A stretch of 64,000 nt of DNA from Klebsiella electrica (GCF_006711645.1 NZ_CP041247.1:3596001-3660000); one strand, 5' to 3'. Shown: positions 1 to 10,538, numbered from the stretch's first letter. Notes: generated by a model not told the origin, from the letters alone. A program made the numbers and translations.

Positions 1-905
1 GCCACTTTGACCAGCGCCTGGCGGTTGATGGCGTAGTTGATAGCTTCGCGGACTTTCGGGTTATCGAACGGCTTTTGCGTCACGTTCATGCTGATATAAC
101 GCTGCATGATAGAGGGGCTGGCCACCAGCTCCAGCTTGCTGTTTTTTTCCAGCAGCGGCGCCTGCTCATAAGGGATGGGGAAAGCGAACTGCGCTTCGCC
201 GGTTTGCAGCATCGCCGCGCGAGTGTTGTTATCCACCACCGGACGCCAGGTTATCGAGTCCAGCTTCGGCAGGCCCGGCTGCCAGTAACCGGCAAACTTC
301 GTCACCTTCACGAAATCGGTCTGATTCCAGGTGTCCAGCTTATATGGCCCGGTTCCCACCGGATGGAAGCCTATCTCTTTGCCGTACTTTTTCAGCGCCG
401 CCGGAGAGATCATCGCCGTGGCCGGGTGGGCCAGGATATTGATGAACGCCGAGAACGGCTGCTTGAGGGTGATTTTCACCGTCGTCGGATCAACGGCTTC
501 GGTACTGGCGATATTTTTATACAGGTTGTAGCGCTTGAGGTGATTATCAGGATTGCTGGCGCGGTCGAGGTTAGCCTTCACCGCCTCGGCGTTAAAGTCG
601 GTGCCGTCCTGGAACTTGACCCCGGAATGGAGTTTGATGGTGTAAACCAGCCCGTCCGGCGAGATGGTGTAGCTCTCCGCCAGCACGTTTTGCAGCTTCA
701 TCTCTTTATCCAGGCCAAACAGCCCTTGATAGAACGATTTGGCGACGGCCTGGGACAGGGTGTCATTGGCATCATACGGATCGAGGGTCGTAAAGTTAGA
801 GCCGACCGCCACGACCACGTCTTTCGCGGCAAAAGCCGGGCTTGCCGCCAGCGCTAACGTGACGACCAGCGCCAGCAACCCTCTGCGTAATACACGTTGT
901 GTCAT
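1..905 (-). CDS. gsiB: Glutathione ABC transporter periplasmic binding protein GsiB (3' end outside the window)
   Basis: GsiB is the periplasmic solute receptor of the GsiABCD glutathione importer (SBP family 5, DppA/OppA-like). The minus strand reads from ATG 905-903 to the window edge, giving about 301 codons of a protein normally a little over 500 residues. A Sec signal peptide occupies residues 1-26 (twin Arg, Leu/Ala-rich core, ending SPAFA), followed by [18 protein letters not shown], the usual start of the mature family. A Shine-Dalgarno (AGGAGAAC on the minus strand) lies just upstream of the ATG. It follows gsiA by 37 bases, so it is transcribed with iaaA-gsiA. The C-terminal lobe and gsiCD lie outside. 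Identity is confident from sequence and gene order. Confidence 0.93.
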   Translation of the reverse strand, partial: MTQRVLRRGLLALVVTLALAASPAFAAKDVVVAVGSNFTTLDPYDANDTLSQAVAKSFYQGLFGLDKEMKLQNVLAESYTISPDGLVYTIKLHSGVKFQDGTDFNAEAVKANLDRASNPDNHLKRYNLYKNIASTEAVDPTTVKITLKQPFSAFINILAHPATAMISPAALKKYGKEIGFHPVGTGPYKLDTWNQTDFVKVTKFAGYWQPGLPKLDSITWRPVVDNNTRAAMLQTGEAQFAFPIPYEQAPLLEKNSKLELVASPSIMQRYISMNVTQKPFDNPKVREAINYAINRQALVKV

Positions 906-942
906 GTTGTTCTCCTGAAAGGCTGTACTGTTGATGTCGTTG

Positions 943-2799
943 CTATCTTCCCAGCACGTCGGCGACGGGTTCCGTGGCGACAAAATGGCCCGGCCCTACC
1001 TGTTGTAACGGCATGCTGCTGACCTCGGCCCCGCGTTTATAGATATTGCCCGGCAGTTCGTCAGAGAGCAGTACGCGCTGCGGATGACGATGCGTCGGGT
1101 CGGCGACCGGTACGGCGGCCATCAATTTGCGGGTATAAGGGTGCTGCGGGTTTTCAAACACGGCACGCCGCGGGCCTATCTCGACAATGCGCCCACGATA
1201 CATCACCGCCACGCGATGGCTGATGCGTTCAACCACCGCCATATCGTGTGAAATAAACAGGAATGCGATGCCCATTTCGCGCTGTAAATCGAGCATCAGA
1301 TTAATAATCTGCGCGCGGATGGAAACATCCAGCGCGGACACGGCCTCGTCGGCAATCACCACTTTCGGATTGAGCGCCAGCGCGCGGGCGATGCAAATAC
1401 GCTGGCGCTGGCCGCCGGAAAACTCGTGCGGATAGCGCCAGGCATGTTCCGGTTGCAAACCGACCCGCTCCAGCAGCCAGGCGACGCGCGCTCGCGCCGC
1501 CTCTCCTTCCGCCATACCATGTACGCGCAGCGGCTCCATAATCGAATAGCCCACGGTTTGTCGCGGGTCGAGCGAGGCAAACGGATCCTGGAAAATAAAC
1601 TGGATATCGCGGCGCAGCGCCTGAAGTTTGCTGGTTGCCAGCGTATCAATCCGTTCGCCGTTAAAGACTATCGTCCCGCCCTGCGTCGCCACCAGCCGCA
1701 GCAACGCCCGGCCGGTGGTTGACTTCCCGCAGCCGGACTCGCCGACCAAAGAGAGGGTCTCTCCTGGCCACAAATCAAAGCTGACCTTCTCCACCGCGTG
1801 GACTTCGCGGGTGACGCGATTCAGAATGCCGCTGCGCAGCGGAAAACGCGCCACCAGATCGCGCACTTTAAGAATCGGTTCGCCGGCGACGACGGTATTC
1901 TGCTCCCCCTCATCGGGGGCGGGCTGCTGCAATAACGCAAAGTGACGCGGCAGATCGCTACCGCGCATCGACCCGAGCCGCGGGACGGCGGCCAGCAGCG
2001 CCTGAGTGTAGGGATGCTGCGGCGCGCGGAAGATAGCCTCCACCGTGCCGCTCTCCACCGCTTCTCCGCGGTACATCACCAGTACCCGATCGGCAATATC
2101 GGCGACCACCCCCATATCGTGAGTAATAAAAATTACCCCCATCGCCATCTCTTTTTGCAGCACGGCAATGAGCCGGAGAATCTGCGCCTGGATAGTCACA
2201 TCCAGCGCCGTCGTTGGCTCATCGGCAATCAGAACCGCAGGACGACAGGAGAGCGCCATCGCGATCATCACCCGCTGGCGCATTCCGCCGGAAAGCTGGT
2301 GGGGGTAGCGCGAGAGCATCGTTTCCGCCTCGGGGATCCTGACCTGATCGAGCATTTTCTTCGCTTCGCGCAGCGCCGCATCATGCCCCAGCCCCTGGTG
2401 CAAACGAATAGATTCGGCAATCTGCTCTCCGATAGTAAACACCGGATTGAGCGAGGTCATCGGCTCCTGGAAAATCATCGCCATGTCCGCCCCGCGCACG
2501 CTGCGCATTCCTGCGGCTGACTGCTCGCTCAGGGAGACGACCTGATGGTTGCGGCGGCGCAGCCACAGCGCCCCGCTGTTGACCTCGCTTACCGCCCTAT
2601 CGAGCAGGCGCATCAGCGCCAGCGCGGTGACGGATTTTCCCGAACCCGATTCGCCAACGATGGCTAACGTTTCGCCCCGTCGCAGGGTAAACGACAGCTG
2701 CCACACCGCGGAAAACCGCTCCTGCTGCTGGCGAAACGCCACGTTCAGATCGCGTACCACCAGAACATCATCGGCGTCGATTTCTTGACTATGCGGCAA
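943..2799 (-). CDS. gsiA: Glutathione import ATP-binding protein GsiA
   Basis: This is a double-ATPase subunit that powers GsiBCD. Its 618 residues match the family length. NBD1 has Walker A GESGSGKS near residue 50, signature LSGGMRQR and Walker [16 protein letters not shown]2 has GESGCGKST near residue 350, FSGGQRQR and [12 protein letters not shown]. Each half ends in the oligopeptide/dipeptide-type tail (PQHPYT). It starts 12 bases after the iaaA stop and precedes gsiB, as in E. coli. The protein is cytoplasmic and membrane-associated. All catalytic motifs are intact. Confidence 0.95.
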   Translation of the reverse strand: MPHSQEIDADDVLVVRDLNVAFRQQQERFSAVWQLSFTLRRGETLAIVGESGSGKSVTALALMRLLDRAVSEVNSGALWLRRRNHQVVSLSEQSAAGMRSVRGADMAMIFQEPMTSLNPVFTIGEQIAESIRLHQGLGHDAALREAKKMLDQVRIPEAETMLSRYPHQLSGGMRQRVMIAMALSCRPAVLIADEPTTALDVTIQAQILRLIAVLQKEMAMGVIFITHDMGVVADIADRVLVMYRGEAVESGTVEAIFRAPQHPYTQALLAAVPRLGSMRGSDLPRHFALLQQPAPDEGEQNTVVAGEPILKVRDLVARFPLRSGILNRVTREVHAVEKVSFDLWPGETLSLVGESGCGKSTTGRALLRLVATQGGTIVFNGERIDTLATSKLQALRRDIQFIFQDPFASLDPRQTVGYSIMEPLRVHGMAEGEAARARVAWLLERVGLQPEHAWRYPHEFSGGQRQRICIARALALNPKVVIADEAVSALDVSIRAQIINLMLDLQREMGIAFLFISHDMAVVERISHRVAVMYRGRIVEIGPRRAVFENPQHPYTRKLMAAVPVADPTHRHPQRVLLSDELPGNIYKRGAEVSSMPLQQVGPGHFVATEPVADVLGR

Positions 2800-2811
2800 C
2801 GTGCGTCCCCC

Positions 2812-3753
2812 TTATTCCCGATAAATACCAATCGTCGGCGTATCCCCGGCATAGCACCAGGCCCGATACATGCCTTCGCTGTTAAATGGCAGAACCACGT
2901 TGCCTTCTCTGTCGATGGCAATCAGGCCACCGCTGCCGCCGAGCGCCGGTAGTTTTTCCATCACCACCCGCTCACAGGCCTCATACAGGCTGAGATTGCC
3001 GTACTCCATCAGCGCCGCAATATCGTAGGCCGCCAGCGTGCGCATAAACACTTCGCCGGTTCCGGTGCAGGAGACGGCGACGCTGGCGTTATTGGCATAG
3101 CAACCGGCTCCCGGTAACGGGCTGTCGCCGACGCGGCCGGGGAGCTTATTGGTCATGCCGCCGGTCGAGGTCGCCGCCGCCAGATTACCGGCCAAATCCA
3201 GCGCCACCGCGCCGACGGTCCCCATCTTATGGCGCTCATCAAGCGGCGCGGCTTGATGATCGAGCACAATCTCATCGGCGGCCTGAGCCTGTTGCAACTG
3301 AAGTAACCGTTCGGTGGTCGAAAACAGATGGTTCCCGACCCGGTCCATGCCATGGGAGACGGCAAACGCTTCCGCTCCCTCGCCAATCAGCAGCACGTGC
3401 GGACTTTGTTCCAGCACCATTCGCGCGGCAAGCACCGGATTACGCAAATGCTTTACCCCGGCGACCGCCCCGGCCTGCAGCCGGTTACCGTCCATCACGC
3501 AGGCATCCAGTTCATGGGTTGCATCGCGGGTAAAGACCGATCCGATACCCGCGTTAAACAGCGGACACTCCTCAAGCAGCCGCACCGCTTCCGTCACCGT
3601 ATCCAGCGCGCTGGCGCCTGCCGCCAGCATTTTTTGCCCGCTATCGACGATCGCTGAAAGCGCCGCCACGTACTGTCGTTCCCGTTCCGGCGTCAGGGCT
3701 GAGCGCGTAACCGCCCCCGCCCCGCCATGAATTGCTATCACCGCCTTGCCCAT
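2812..3753 (-). CDS. iaaA: Isoaspartyl peptidase / L-asparaginase (Ntn hydrolase)
   Basis: IaaA hydrolyses isoaspartyl dipeptides and has weak asparaginase activity. The 313-residue proenzyme self-cleaves before the nucleophile Thr. Here that residue is Thr179 in HKMGTVGAVALD. The N terminus AIHGGAGAV and the substrate-binding GRVGDSPL and TGTGE motifs are present. It is the first gene of the iaaA-gsiABCD operon, next to the glutathione importer, which fits its proposed role in using peptides released from glutathione-type compounds. It is divergent from moeA; the 269-base gap holds both promoters. Confidence 0.94.
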   Translation of the reverse strand: MGKAVIAIHGGAGAVTRSALTPERERQYVAALSAIVDSGQKMLAAGASALDTVTEAVRLLEECPLFNAGIGSVFTRDATHELDACVMDGNRLQAGAVAGVKHLRNPVLAARMVLEQSPHVLLIGEGAEAFAVSHGMDRVGNHLFSTTERLLQLQQAQAADEIVLDHQAAPLDERHKMGTVGAVALDLAGNLAAATSTGGMTNKLPGRVGDSPLPGAGCYANNASVAVSCTGTGEVFMRTLAAYDIAALMEYGNLSLYEACERVVMEKLPALGGSGGLIAIDREGNVVLPFNSEGMYRAWCYAGDTPTIGIYRE

Positions 3754-4022
3754 TCAGCGATCCCTTAGCGATAAAGTGTCTTGATACGTCCTGCAAACCG
3801 CTTCTGACTGGCGACGGATAACCCGCTCTTTTCCAGCTGTACTCCTGACGTATCGAGGATGATTTTATGTATAAATATCATTATCGTGCTGACTGTCCTA
3901 TACAATTTTTGAATATAGAAAACGCCGGGTGCGGTGTAAACCCCGTACCGTGGAGGCATATAGCCGTCAGCGCTTTTCTGTCATAATAGGTGTTTTCGAT
4001 GATTTGCCCGCAGGAGAAGCCC

Positions 4023-5258
4023 ATGGATTTTACCGCCGGACTGATGCCGCTCGACACAGCCCTGACTCAGATGCTCAATCGAATTACACCGCTCAGCGCG
4101 GTGGAAACCGTCCCGCTGTTGCAGGCCTTTTCGCGCGTAACCGCCCATGATCTCATTTCGCCGCTGGACGTCCCGGGGTTTGATAACTCGGCGATGGACG
4201 GGTATGCCGTCCGTCTGGCCGACCTCGCCGACGGCGCGGCGCTGCCGGTTGCGGGTAAAGCGTTCGCCGGACAGCCGTTCCACGCGCTCTGGCCTGCGGG
4301 AAGCTGTATTCGCATCATGACCGGGGCGCCGGTTCCGCCAGGCTGCGACGCGGTGGTGATGCAGGAAGAGACGGAGCAGAGCGAAGAGGGCATCCGCTTC
4401 GTCGCGCCGGTCAAAGCCGGGCAAAACATTCGCCGCCGTGGGGAAGATATCGCCGATGGCGCCGTGGTCTTCCCGGCAGGAACCCCGCTTACCGTCGCCG
4501 AACTGCCGGTGCTCGCTTCGCTGGGAATTGCCGAGGTTGCGGTGGTGCGCAAAGTGCGCGTCGCGGTGTTCTCGACCGGGGATGAACTGCAGCTGCCGGG
4601 CCAGCCGCTGGGCGACGGGCAAATTTACGATACCAACCGCCTCGCCGTCCATCTGATGCTGGAGCAACTGGGCTGCGAGGTGATTAACCTCGGCATCATC
4701 CCTGACGACCCGGCCCGACTGCGCGAGGCGTTTATCGAGGCCGACCGGCAGGCTGACGTGGTGATTAGCTCCGGTGGCGTCTCCGTCGGCGAAGCGGACT
4801 ACACCAAAACGATACTCGAAGAGCTGGGCGAAATCGGCTTCTGGAAGCTGGCCATCAAGCCGGGTAAACCTTTTGCCTTCGGAAAACTGAGCAACAGCTG
4901 GTTTTGCGGCCTGCCGGGTAATCCGGTGTCCGCCACCCTCACCTTCTATCAGTTGGTGCAGCCGCTGCTGGCAAAACTGGCGGGTAACAGCGGCCAGGCT
5001 CAGCCGATGCGCCTGCGCGTTCGCGCCGCTACGCGGCTGAAGAAATCCCCGGGCCGTCTCGACTTCCAGCGCGGCGTGCTGCGACGCAATCCGGACGGTG
5101 AACTGGTGGTTGAATCGACCGGTCATCAGGGGTCGCATATCTTCAGTTCTTTCAGTATCGGCAACTGTTTTATCGTCCTTGAACGCGAACGCGGCGCCGT
5201 TGAAGCAGGCGAATGGGTTGAAGTCGAACCCTTTAACCATCTGTTCGGGGGGCTGTAA
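4023..5258 (+). CDS. moeA: Molybdopterin molybdenumtransferase MoeA
   Basis: MoeA inserts molybdate into adenylylated molybdopterin, the last step of molybdenum cofactor synthesis. The chosen ATG 4023 follows AGGAG with normal spacing and gives 411 residues beginning MDFTAGL, as in E. coli; an upstream in-frame ATG at 3990 would add 11 unlikely residues. Visible motifs are [12 protein letters not shown] near residue 55, RIMTGAP, and the molybdopterin-binding signature [15 protein letters not shown] near residue 245, followed by GLPGNPVSA. Its stop overlaps the moeB start (TAATG), so the two are translationally coupled. The protein is cytoplasmic. Confidence 0.96.
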   Translation: MDFTAGLMPLDTALTQMLNRITPLSAVETVPLLQAFSRVTAHDLISPLDVPGFDNSAMDGYAVRLADLADGAALPVAGKAFAGQPFHALWPAGSCIRIMTGAPVPPGCDAVVMQEETEQSEEGIRFVAPVKAGQNIRRRGEDIADGAVVFPAGTPLTVAELPVLASLGIAEVAVVRKVRVAVFSTGDELQLPGQPLGDGQIYDTNRLAVHLMLEQLGCEVINLGIIPDDPARLREAFIEADRQADVVISSGGVSVGEADYTKTILEELGEIGFWKLAIKPGKPFAFGKLSNSWFCGLPGNPVSATLTFYQLVQPLLAKLAGNSGQAQPMRLRVRAATRLKKSPGRLDFQRGVLRRNPDGELVVESTGHQGSHIFSSFSIGNCFIVLERERGAVEAGEWVEVEPFNHLFGGL

Positions 5259-6013
5259 TGGCGGTCGAACTGAGCGATGAGGAGATGCTGCGCTACAACC
5301 GTCAAATCATCCTGCGCGATTTCGACTTTGACGGCCAGGAGCGGCTGAAAGCCTCGCGGGTGCTGGTGGTTGGCCTCGGCGGGCTCGGCTGCGCGGCGGC
5401 ACAGTATCTGGCGGCAGCGGGCGTCGGTCAGCTCACGCTGCTGGATTTCGACACCGTGTCGCTCTCCAACCTGCAGCGCCAGACGCTGCACAGCGATGCG
5501 ACCCTCGGTCAGCCGAAGGTCGACTCCGCGCGCGACGCGCTGGCACGCATCAACCCGCACGTACAGCTCACGACGCTGAATGCTGTGCTGGAAGAAGAGG
5601 CCTTGTGGGCGCAGATCGCCGCCCATGACCTGGTGCTCGACTGTACCGATAACGTCGCTATCCGCAACCAGCTTAACGCCGGCTGTTTCCGCCACAAAAC
5701 GCCGCTGGTTTCCGGCGCGGCGATTCGCATGGAAGGCCAGATCAGCGTTTTTACCTGGCGGGAGGGAGAGCCGTGCTATCGCTGCCTGAGTCGTCTGTTC
5801 GGCGACAATGCCCTCACCTGCGTTGAGGCGGGGGTGATGGCGCCGCTGGTCGGTGTCATCGGCGCGTTACAGGCGATGGAAGCGATTAAAGTACTCAGCC
5901 GCTACGGCACGCCGGCGGCAGGCAAAATCGTCATCTACGACGCGATGACCTGCCAGTTCCGTGAAATGAAGCTACCGCGTAACCTGCAGTGCGAGGTGTG
6001 CGCAAGCCATTAA
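5258..6013 (+). CDS. moeB: Molybdopterin-synthase adenylyltransferase MoeB
   Basis: MoeB is an E1-like enzyme that adenylates the C-terminal Gly-Gly of MoaD so it can be sulfurated for molybdopterin synthesis. Its 251 residues match the family. GLGGLGCAAAQYLA near residue 38 is the nucleotide-binding loop; the DFDTVSLSNLQRQ and CTDNVAIR motifs follow. Two zinc-ligand pairs, CYRC near residue 172 and CEVC at the C terminus, are intact. It is coupled to moeA by a one-base overlap. In E. coli fsaA follows moeB; here fsaA is missing and the next gene is pflE. Confidence 0.96.
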   Translation: MAVELSDEEMLRYNRQIILRDFDFDGQERLKASRVLVVGLGGLGCAAAQYLAAAGVGQLTLLDFDTVSLSNLQRQTLHSDATLGQPKVDSARDALARINPHVQLTTLNAVLEEEALWAQIAAHDLVLDCTDNVAIRNQLNAGCFRHKTPLVSGAAIRMEGQISVFTWREGEPCYRCLSRLFGDNALTCVEAGVMAPLVGVIGALQAMEAIKVLSRYGTPAAGKIVIYDAMTCQFREMKLPRNLQCEVCASH

Positions 6014-6097
6014 TCTTCCCCGGCGGCGACCGTCGCCGGATAATCTGTGACCCGCGACACCTTTCCCTGTTCTCCCCGATCGTATCCGTTCTGCTTG

Positions 6098-6111
6098 TTG
6101 ATTTGCATCAA
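6098..6111 (+). promoter_or_regulatory. FNR box upstream of pflE-pflF
   Basis: TTGATTTGCATCAA is an exact match to the FNR consensus TTGAT-N4-ATCAA. Its centre (6104.5) lies 41.5 bases upstream of a start point near 6146 predicted from a TTTAAT -10 at 6134-6139. That is the class II FNR activator position. Anaerobic activation would suit an oxygen-sensitive glycyl radical enzyme. The site is seen directly; function is inferred. Confidence 0.75.
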
Positions 6112-6116
6112 GGTAA

Positions 6117-6130
6117 CTTTCATTCGAAAG
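6117..6130. promoter_or_regulatory. Shared 14-bp motif, copy 1 (pflE promoter)
   Basis: CTTTCATTCGAAAG has CTTTC/GAAAG arms around four bases. It sits between the FNR box and the likely -10 of pflE, where a bound protein could repress. The motif recurs at 10539-10552 and, inverted, at 11546-11559. A separate perfect palindrome, CTTCATATGAAG, follows at 6140-6151. The binding protein is unknown. Confidence 0.5.
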
Positions 6131-6165
6131 CAATTTAATCTTCATATGAAGAAAGAGGGCTCGAT

Positions 6166-7065
6166 ATGATCTTCAACATTCAGCGCTATTCAACCCACGA
6201 CGGCCCGGGAATTCGCACCGTCGTCTTCCTTAAAGGCTGCTCGCTGGGTTGCCGCTGGTGTCAGAATCCGGAAAGTCGTTCCCGCACGGCGGATCTGCTG
6301 TATGACGCTCGTCTGTGTCTCGACGGCTGCGATCTGTGCCAGCAGGCGGCGCCGGAGGTGATAACCCGCAAGCTGGATGGCCTGATTATCCAGCGCGAAA
6401 AGCTCACCGATGACCACTATGCGCGGCTGCGCGAATGCTGCCCGACCACCGCACTCACCGTCTGCGGCGAAGAGCAGTCGGTGGAGGAGATTATGACCAC
6501 GGTACTGCGCGATAAACCATTCTACGACCGCAGCGGCGGCGGCGTTACCCTCTCGGGCGGTGAGCCGTTTATGAACCCTGAGCTGGCGCAGCAGCTGTTG
6601 CGGGCCAGTCATGAAGCCGGTATTCACACCGCCGTCGAAACCTGTCTGCACGTGCCGTGGAAATATATTGCGCCTTCGCTGCCGTGGGTAGATCTGTTTC
6701 TCGCCGACCTGAAGCACGTGAACGAAGCGATTTTCAAGCAGTGGACGGACGGCAGCGCTCGCCGGGTACTGGATAACCTGCAACGCGTGGCGCAGGCCGG
6801 GAAAAAAATCATCATCCGCGTGCCGCTGATTCAGGGATTTAATGCCGATGAAGCCGCCATTACCGCCATCACCGATTTTGCCGCCGACCGTCTGAAGGTC
6901 GAGGAGATTCACTTCCTGCCGTACCACACGCTGGGAATGAACAAATATCAGTTACTCAGTCAGCCCTATACCGCTCCGGACAAACCGCTTGCTGCCCCCG
7001 AGCTGCTCGCTTTCGCGCAGCACTATGCTCAGAGCAAAGGTTTAACGGCTACTTTACGAGGATAA
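6166..7065 (+). CDS. pflE: Glycyl-radical enzyme activating protein (radical SAM), PflE/YbiY
   Basis: This radical SAM activase abstracts a hydrogen from the partner enzyme to make its glycyl radical. Its 299 residues start at ATG 6166 after AGAGGG. The radical SAM motif CSLGCRWC (CX3CX2C) lies near residue 26. Extra Cys groups, CLDGCDLC and CC...C between about residues 50 and 105, form the ferredoxin-like insert typical of non-PFL activases. [10 protein letters not shown] follows. Only four bases separate it from pflF, its probable target, so they form one operon. The FNR box upstream predicts anaerobic expression. The activation target is inferred from position. Confidence 0.93.
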   Translation: MIFNIQRYSTHDGPGIRTVVFLKGCSLGCRWCQNPESRSRTADLLYDARLCLDGCDLCQQAAPEVITRKLDGLIIQREKLTDDHYARLRECCPTTALTVCGEEQSVEEIMTTVLRDKPFYDRSGGGVTLSGGEPFMNPELAQQLLRASHEAGIHTAVETCLHVPWKYIAPSLPWVDLFLADLKHVNEAIFKQWTDGSARRVLDNLQRVAQAGKKIIIRVPLIQGFNADEAAITAITDFAADRLKVEEIHFLPYHTLGMNKYQLLSQPYTAPDKPLAAPELLAFAQHYAQSKGLTATLRG

Positions 7066-7069
7066 ACTT

Positions 7070-9502
7070 ATGACGACCCTGAAACTGGATACGCTGAGCG
7101 CTCGCATTCAGGCGCATAAAATGGCGCTGGTACATATCGTTAAGCCGCCGGTATGCACCGAGCGCGCGCAGCATTACACCGCCGCTTATCAGCAGCATCT
7201 GGATAAGCCTGTCCCGGTACGCCGCGCGCTGGCGCTGGCCCATCACCTGGCGGAGCGGACTATCTGGATCAAACACGACGAGCTGATCGTCGGCAACCAG
7301 GCAAGCGAAGTCCGCGCCGCGCCGATCTTCCCGGAATATACCGTCAGCTGGATTGAAAAAGAGATCGATGATCTGGCCGATCGTCCGGGGGCCGGTTTCG
7401 CCGTCAGCGAAGAGAACAAGCGGGTGCTGCATGCGATCTGCCCGTGGTGGCGCGGCCAGACCGTGCAGGATCGTTGCTACGGCATGTTTACCGACGAGCA
7501 AAAAGCGCTGCTGGCCACCGGCATTATTAAAGCGGAAGGTAATATGACCTCCGGTGACGCTCACCTTGCGGTCAACTATCCGCTGTTGCTGGAAAAAGGT
7601 CTCGACGGCATGCGCGCCAAAGTGGCCGAGCGCCGCTCGCGCATCAACCTTACGGTGCTGGAAGATTTGCACGGTGAGCAGTTCCTCAAAGCGATTGATA
7701 TCGTGCTGGCGGCGGTGAGCGAGCACTGCCGACGCTTTGCCAGCCTGGCCCGTACCATGGCTGCCGCCGAGACACGCGAAACGCGCCGCGACGAGCTGCT
7801 GGCCATCGCCGAAAACTGCGACATTATCGCCCATCAACCGCCAAAAACGTTCTGGCAGGCGCTACAGCTGTGTTACTTCATTCAGCTCATTTTGCAGATC
7901 GAGTCCAACGGTCATTCGGTCTCCTTCGGCCGCATGGATCAGTACCTCTACCCGTACTACCGTCGCGACGTCGAGCTGCAACAGTCGCTGGCGCGCGAAC
8001 AGGCAATTGAGCTGCTGCACAGCTGCTGGCTGAAGTTGCTGGAAGTGAACAAAATTCGCTCCGGCTCGCACTCGAAAGCCTCCGCAGGCAGCCCGCTATA
8101 CCAGAACGTGACCATCGGCGGCCAGAACCTGGTGAACGGCAAGGCGCAGGATGCGGTGAACCCGCTCTCGTGGGCGATTCTCGAATCCTGCGGCCGTCTG
8201 CGCTCCACCCAGCCGAACCTCAGCGTGCGCTACCACGCCGGTATGAGTAACGACTTCCTTGACGCCTGTGTCCAGGTCATTCGCTGCGGCTTCGGGATGC
8301 CGGCGTTTAATAACGACGAAATCGTTATTCCGGAATTCATCAAACTCGGCATCGAACCGCAGGATGCCTACGACTACGCGGCTATCGGCTGCATCGAAAC
8401 CGCCGTCGGCGGCAAGTGGGGCTATCGCTGCACCGGGATGAGCTTTATCAACTTCGCCCGCGTGATGCTCGCTGCCCTGGAAGGCGGCCGCGACGCCACC
8501 AGCGGCCAGGTGTTCCTGCCGCAGGAGCACGCGCTGTCGAAAGGCAACTTCACCCGCTTCGAGCAGGTGCTGGAAGACTGGGATACGCAGATCCGCTACT
8601 ACACGCGCAAATCGATCGAGATTGAGTACGTCGTCGATACCATGCTGGAAGAGAACGTCCACGATATTCTGTGCTCGGCGCTGGTCGATGACTGCATCGA
8701 GCGGGCGAAGAGCATTAAACAAGGCGGCGCCAAATACGATTGGGTTTCCGGTCTGCAGGTCGGTATTGCCAACCTCGGCAACAGCCTGGTCGCCGTGAAA
8801 AAGCTGGTGTTTGAGCAGGGGGCAATCGGTCAGCAGCAGCTGGCGAAAGCGCTGGCGGAAGACTTTGAAGGCCTGACCCACGAGCAGTTGCGTCAGCGCT
8901 TAATCAACGGCGCACCGAAGTACGGTAACGATGATGACAGCGTGGATACCCTGCTGGCGCGCGCGTACCAGACCTATATCGATGAGCTGAAGCAGTACCG
9001 CAATCCGCGCTATGGTCGCGGTCCAATCGGCGGCAACTATTACGCCGGTACCTCGTCCATCTCCGCGAACGTGCCGTTTGGTGCCCAGACGATGGCCACG
9101 CCGGACGGACGTAAAGCGCACTCGCCGCTGGCGGAAGGGGCCAGCCCGGCTTCCGGGACCGACCATCTGGGGCCGACGGCGGTCATCAACTCCGTCGGCA
9201 AGCTGCCGACCGGGTCGATTCTCGGCGGCGTGCTGCTTAACCAGAAGCTGAACCCGGCGACGCTGGAGAACGAGTCCGATAAGCAGAAACTAATGGTGCT
9301 GCTGCGTACCTTCTTCGAAGTGCATAAAGGCTGGCATATCCAGTACAACATCGTATCGCGGGAGACGCTGCTGGAAGCGAAGAAGCACCCTGACCAGTAT
9401 CGTGATTTAGTGGTCCGCGTAGCGGGATACTCGGCGTTCTTCACCGCCCTGTCGCCGGATGCCCAGGACGATATCATCGCCCGTACCGAGCATACGCTGT
9501 AA
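7070..9502 (+). CDS. pflF: Glycyl radical enzyme PflF/YbiW (putative dehydratase/lyase)
   Basis: The 810-residue glycyl radical enzyme matches E. coli YbiW in length. The radical glycine is Gly786 in VRVAGYSAFF, near the C terminus. The catalytic cysteine loop AIGCIETAVGG lies near residue 444, with Glu two residues after Cys, as in the glycerol/diol dehydratase and choline-lyase branch rather than pyruvate formate-lyase, which has two adjacent Cys. The natural substrate of YbiW is not established. It is co-transcribed with the activase pflE. The last nine codons (about 28 bases) resemble a segment repeated eight times in the downstream BIME array. Confidence 0.92.
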   Translation: MTTLKLDTLSARIQAHKMALVHIVKPPVCTERAQHYTAAYQQHLDKPVPVRRALALAHHLAERTIWIKHDELIVGNQASEVRAAPIFPEYTVSWIEKEIDDLADRPGAGFAVSEENKRVLHAICPWWRGQTVQDRCYGMFTDEQKALLATGIIKAEGNMTSGDAHLAVNYPLLLEKGLDGMRAKVAERRSRINLTVLEDLHGEQFLKAIDIVLAAVSEHCRRFASLARTMAAAETRETRRDELLAIAENCDIIAHQPPKTFWQALQLCYFIQLILQIESNGHSVSFGRMDQYLYPYYRRDVELQQSLAREQAIELLHSCWLKLLEVNKIRSGSHSKASAGSPLYQNVTIGGQNLVNGKAQDAVNPLSWAILESCGRLRSTQPNLSVRYHAGMSNDFLDACVQVIRCGFGMPAFNNDEIVIPEFIKLGIEPQDAYDYAAIGCIETAVGGKWGYRCTGMSFINFARVMLAALEGGRDATSGQVFLPQEHALSKGNFTRFEQVLEDWDTQIRYYTRKSIEIEYVVDTMLEENVHDILCSALVDDCIERAKSIKQGGAKYDWVSGLQVGIANLGNSLVAVKKLVFEQGAIGQQQLAKALAEDFEGLTHEQLRQRLINGAPKYGNDDDSVDTLLARAYQTYIDELKQYRNPRYGRGPIGGNYYAGTSSISANVPFGAQTMATPDGRKAHSPLAEGASPASGTDHLGPTAVINSVGKLPTGSILGGVLLNQKLNPATLENESDKQKLMVLLRTFFEVHKGWHIQYNIVSRETLLEAKKHPDQYRDLVVRVAGYSAFFTALSPDAQDDIIARTEHTL

Positions 9503-10511
9503 GTCCCCCCCGGCTGGCGCTGCGCTTAGCCGGGCTACGGGTTCACCGCCCTCTGAGGAACGGTAGCCCGGGTAAGGCGTTTACGCCGCCACCCGGGGAA
9601 AAGAGCATCGCCCGTACCGGACATCCGCTGCAAGCAAACCCCGGCTGGCGCTGCGCTTAGCCGGGCTACGGGTTCACCCCCCTCTGCAGGAAGGTAGCCC
9701 GGGTAAGGCGTTTACGCCGCCACCCGGGGACAAGAGCATCGCCCGTACCAGACATCCGCCGCAAGCAAAACCCCCGGCTGGCGCTGCGCTTAGCCGGGCT
9801 ACGGGTTCACCGCCCTCTGCGGGCCGTAGCCCGGGTAAGGCATTTACGCCGCCACCCGGGAAAAGAGCATCGCCCGTACCGGACATCCGCCGCAAGCAAA
9901 ACCCCCGGCTGGCGCTGCGCTTAGCCGGGCTACGGGTTCACACCCCTCTGCGGGACGGTAGCCCGGGTAAGGCGTTTACGCCGCCACCCGGGGACGAGAA
10001 TATCGCCCGTACCGGGCATCCGCCGCAAGCAAAACCCCCGGCTGGCGCTGCGCTTAGCCGGGCTACGGGTTCACCGCCCTCTGAGGAACGGTAGCCCGGG
10101 TAAGGCGTTTACGCCGCCACCCGGGGAAAAGAGCATCGCCCGTACCGGACATCCGCCGCAAGCAAAACCCCCGGCTGGCGCTACGCTTAGCCGGGCTACG
10201 GGTTCACCGCCCTCTGCAGGCCGTAGCCCGGGTAAGGCGTTTATGCCGCCACCCGGGGACGAGAGCATCGCCCGTACCGGACATATGCCGCAACTACCCC
10301 CCCGGCTGGCGCTGCGCTTAGCCGGGCTACAGGTCACAGCCCTCTGCGGGCCGTAGCCCGGGTAAGGCGTTTATGCCGCCACCCGGGGACGAGAGCATCA
10401 CCCGTACCAGACATCCGCCGCAAGCAAAACCCCCGGCTGGCGCTGCGCTTAGCCGGGCTACGGGTTCACACCCCTAGCCCGGGTAAGGCGTTTACGCCGC
10501 CACCCGGGGAT
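9503..10511. repeat. Array of eight REP/BIME units, period 131-133 bp
   Basis: Each unit pairs a REP-like arm (CGGCTGGCGCTGCGCTTAGC, then CGGGCTAC) with an inverted arm (GTAGCCCGGGTAAGGCGTTT, then ACGCCGCCACCCGGGGA), joined by a short linker. The forward arms start at 9511, 9642, 9775, 9906, 10039, 10172, 10303 and 10434. Units 2-8 are each preceded by about 28 bases like the end of pflF (CATCGCCCGTACCGGACATC). The last unit has a shortened linker. No gene is seen here; open frames across the array are repeat artefacts. The array probably arose by serial duplication and may form strong mRNA hairpins or bind gyrase. Confidence 0.9.
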
Positions 10512-10538
10512 TTTCTCCTGCACATAAGGCAACGCAAA

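Noticed and set aside
75..857. A 260-codon plus-strand open frame at the left edge
   Set aside because: It is antisense to gsiB, whose minus-strand translation has a signal peptide and clear SBP family 5 sequence.
3765..3959. A 64-codon minus-strand open frame in the iaaA-moeA gap
   Set aside because: No ribosome site or recognised sequence; the region is better explained as divergent promoters.
3981..5240. A 419-codon open frame on the minus strand
   Set aside because: It is the exact antisense of moeA, whose protein matches E. coli MoeA end to end; the antisense translation is low-complexity His/Arg/Gln without known motifs.
9674..10337. Small minus-strand open frames rich in Gly/Pro
   Set aside because: They translate the BIME repeats and have no independent support.
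9503..10511. Possible CRISPR array because of regular 131-133 bp spacing
   Set aside because: The segments between the repeated arms are themselves conserved, and no cas genes are present; it is a BIME array.
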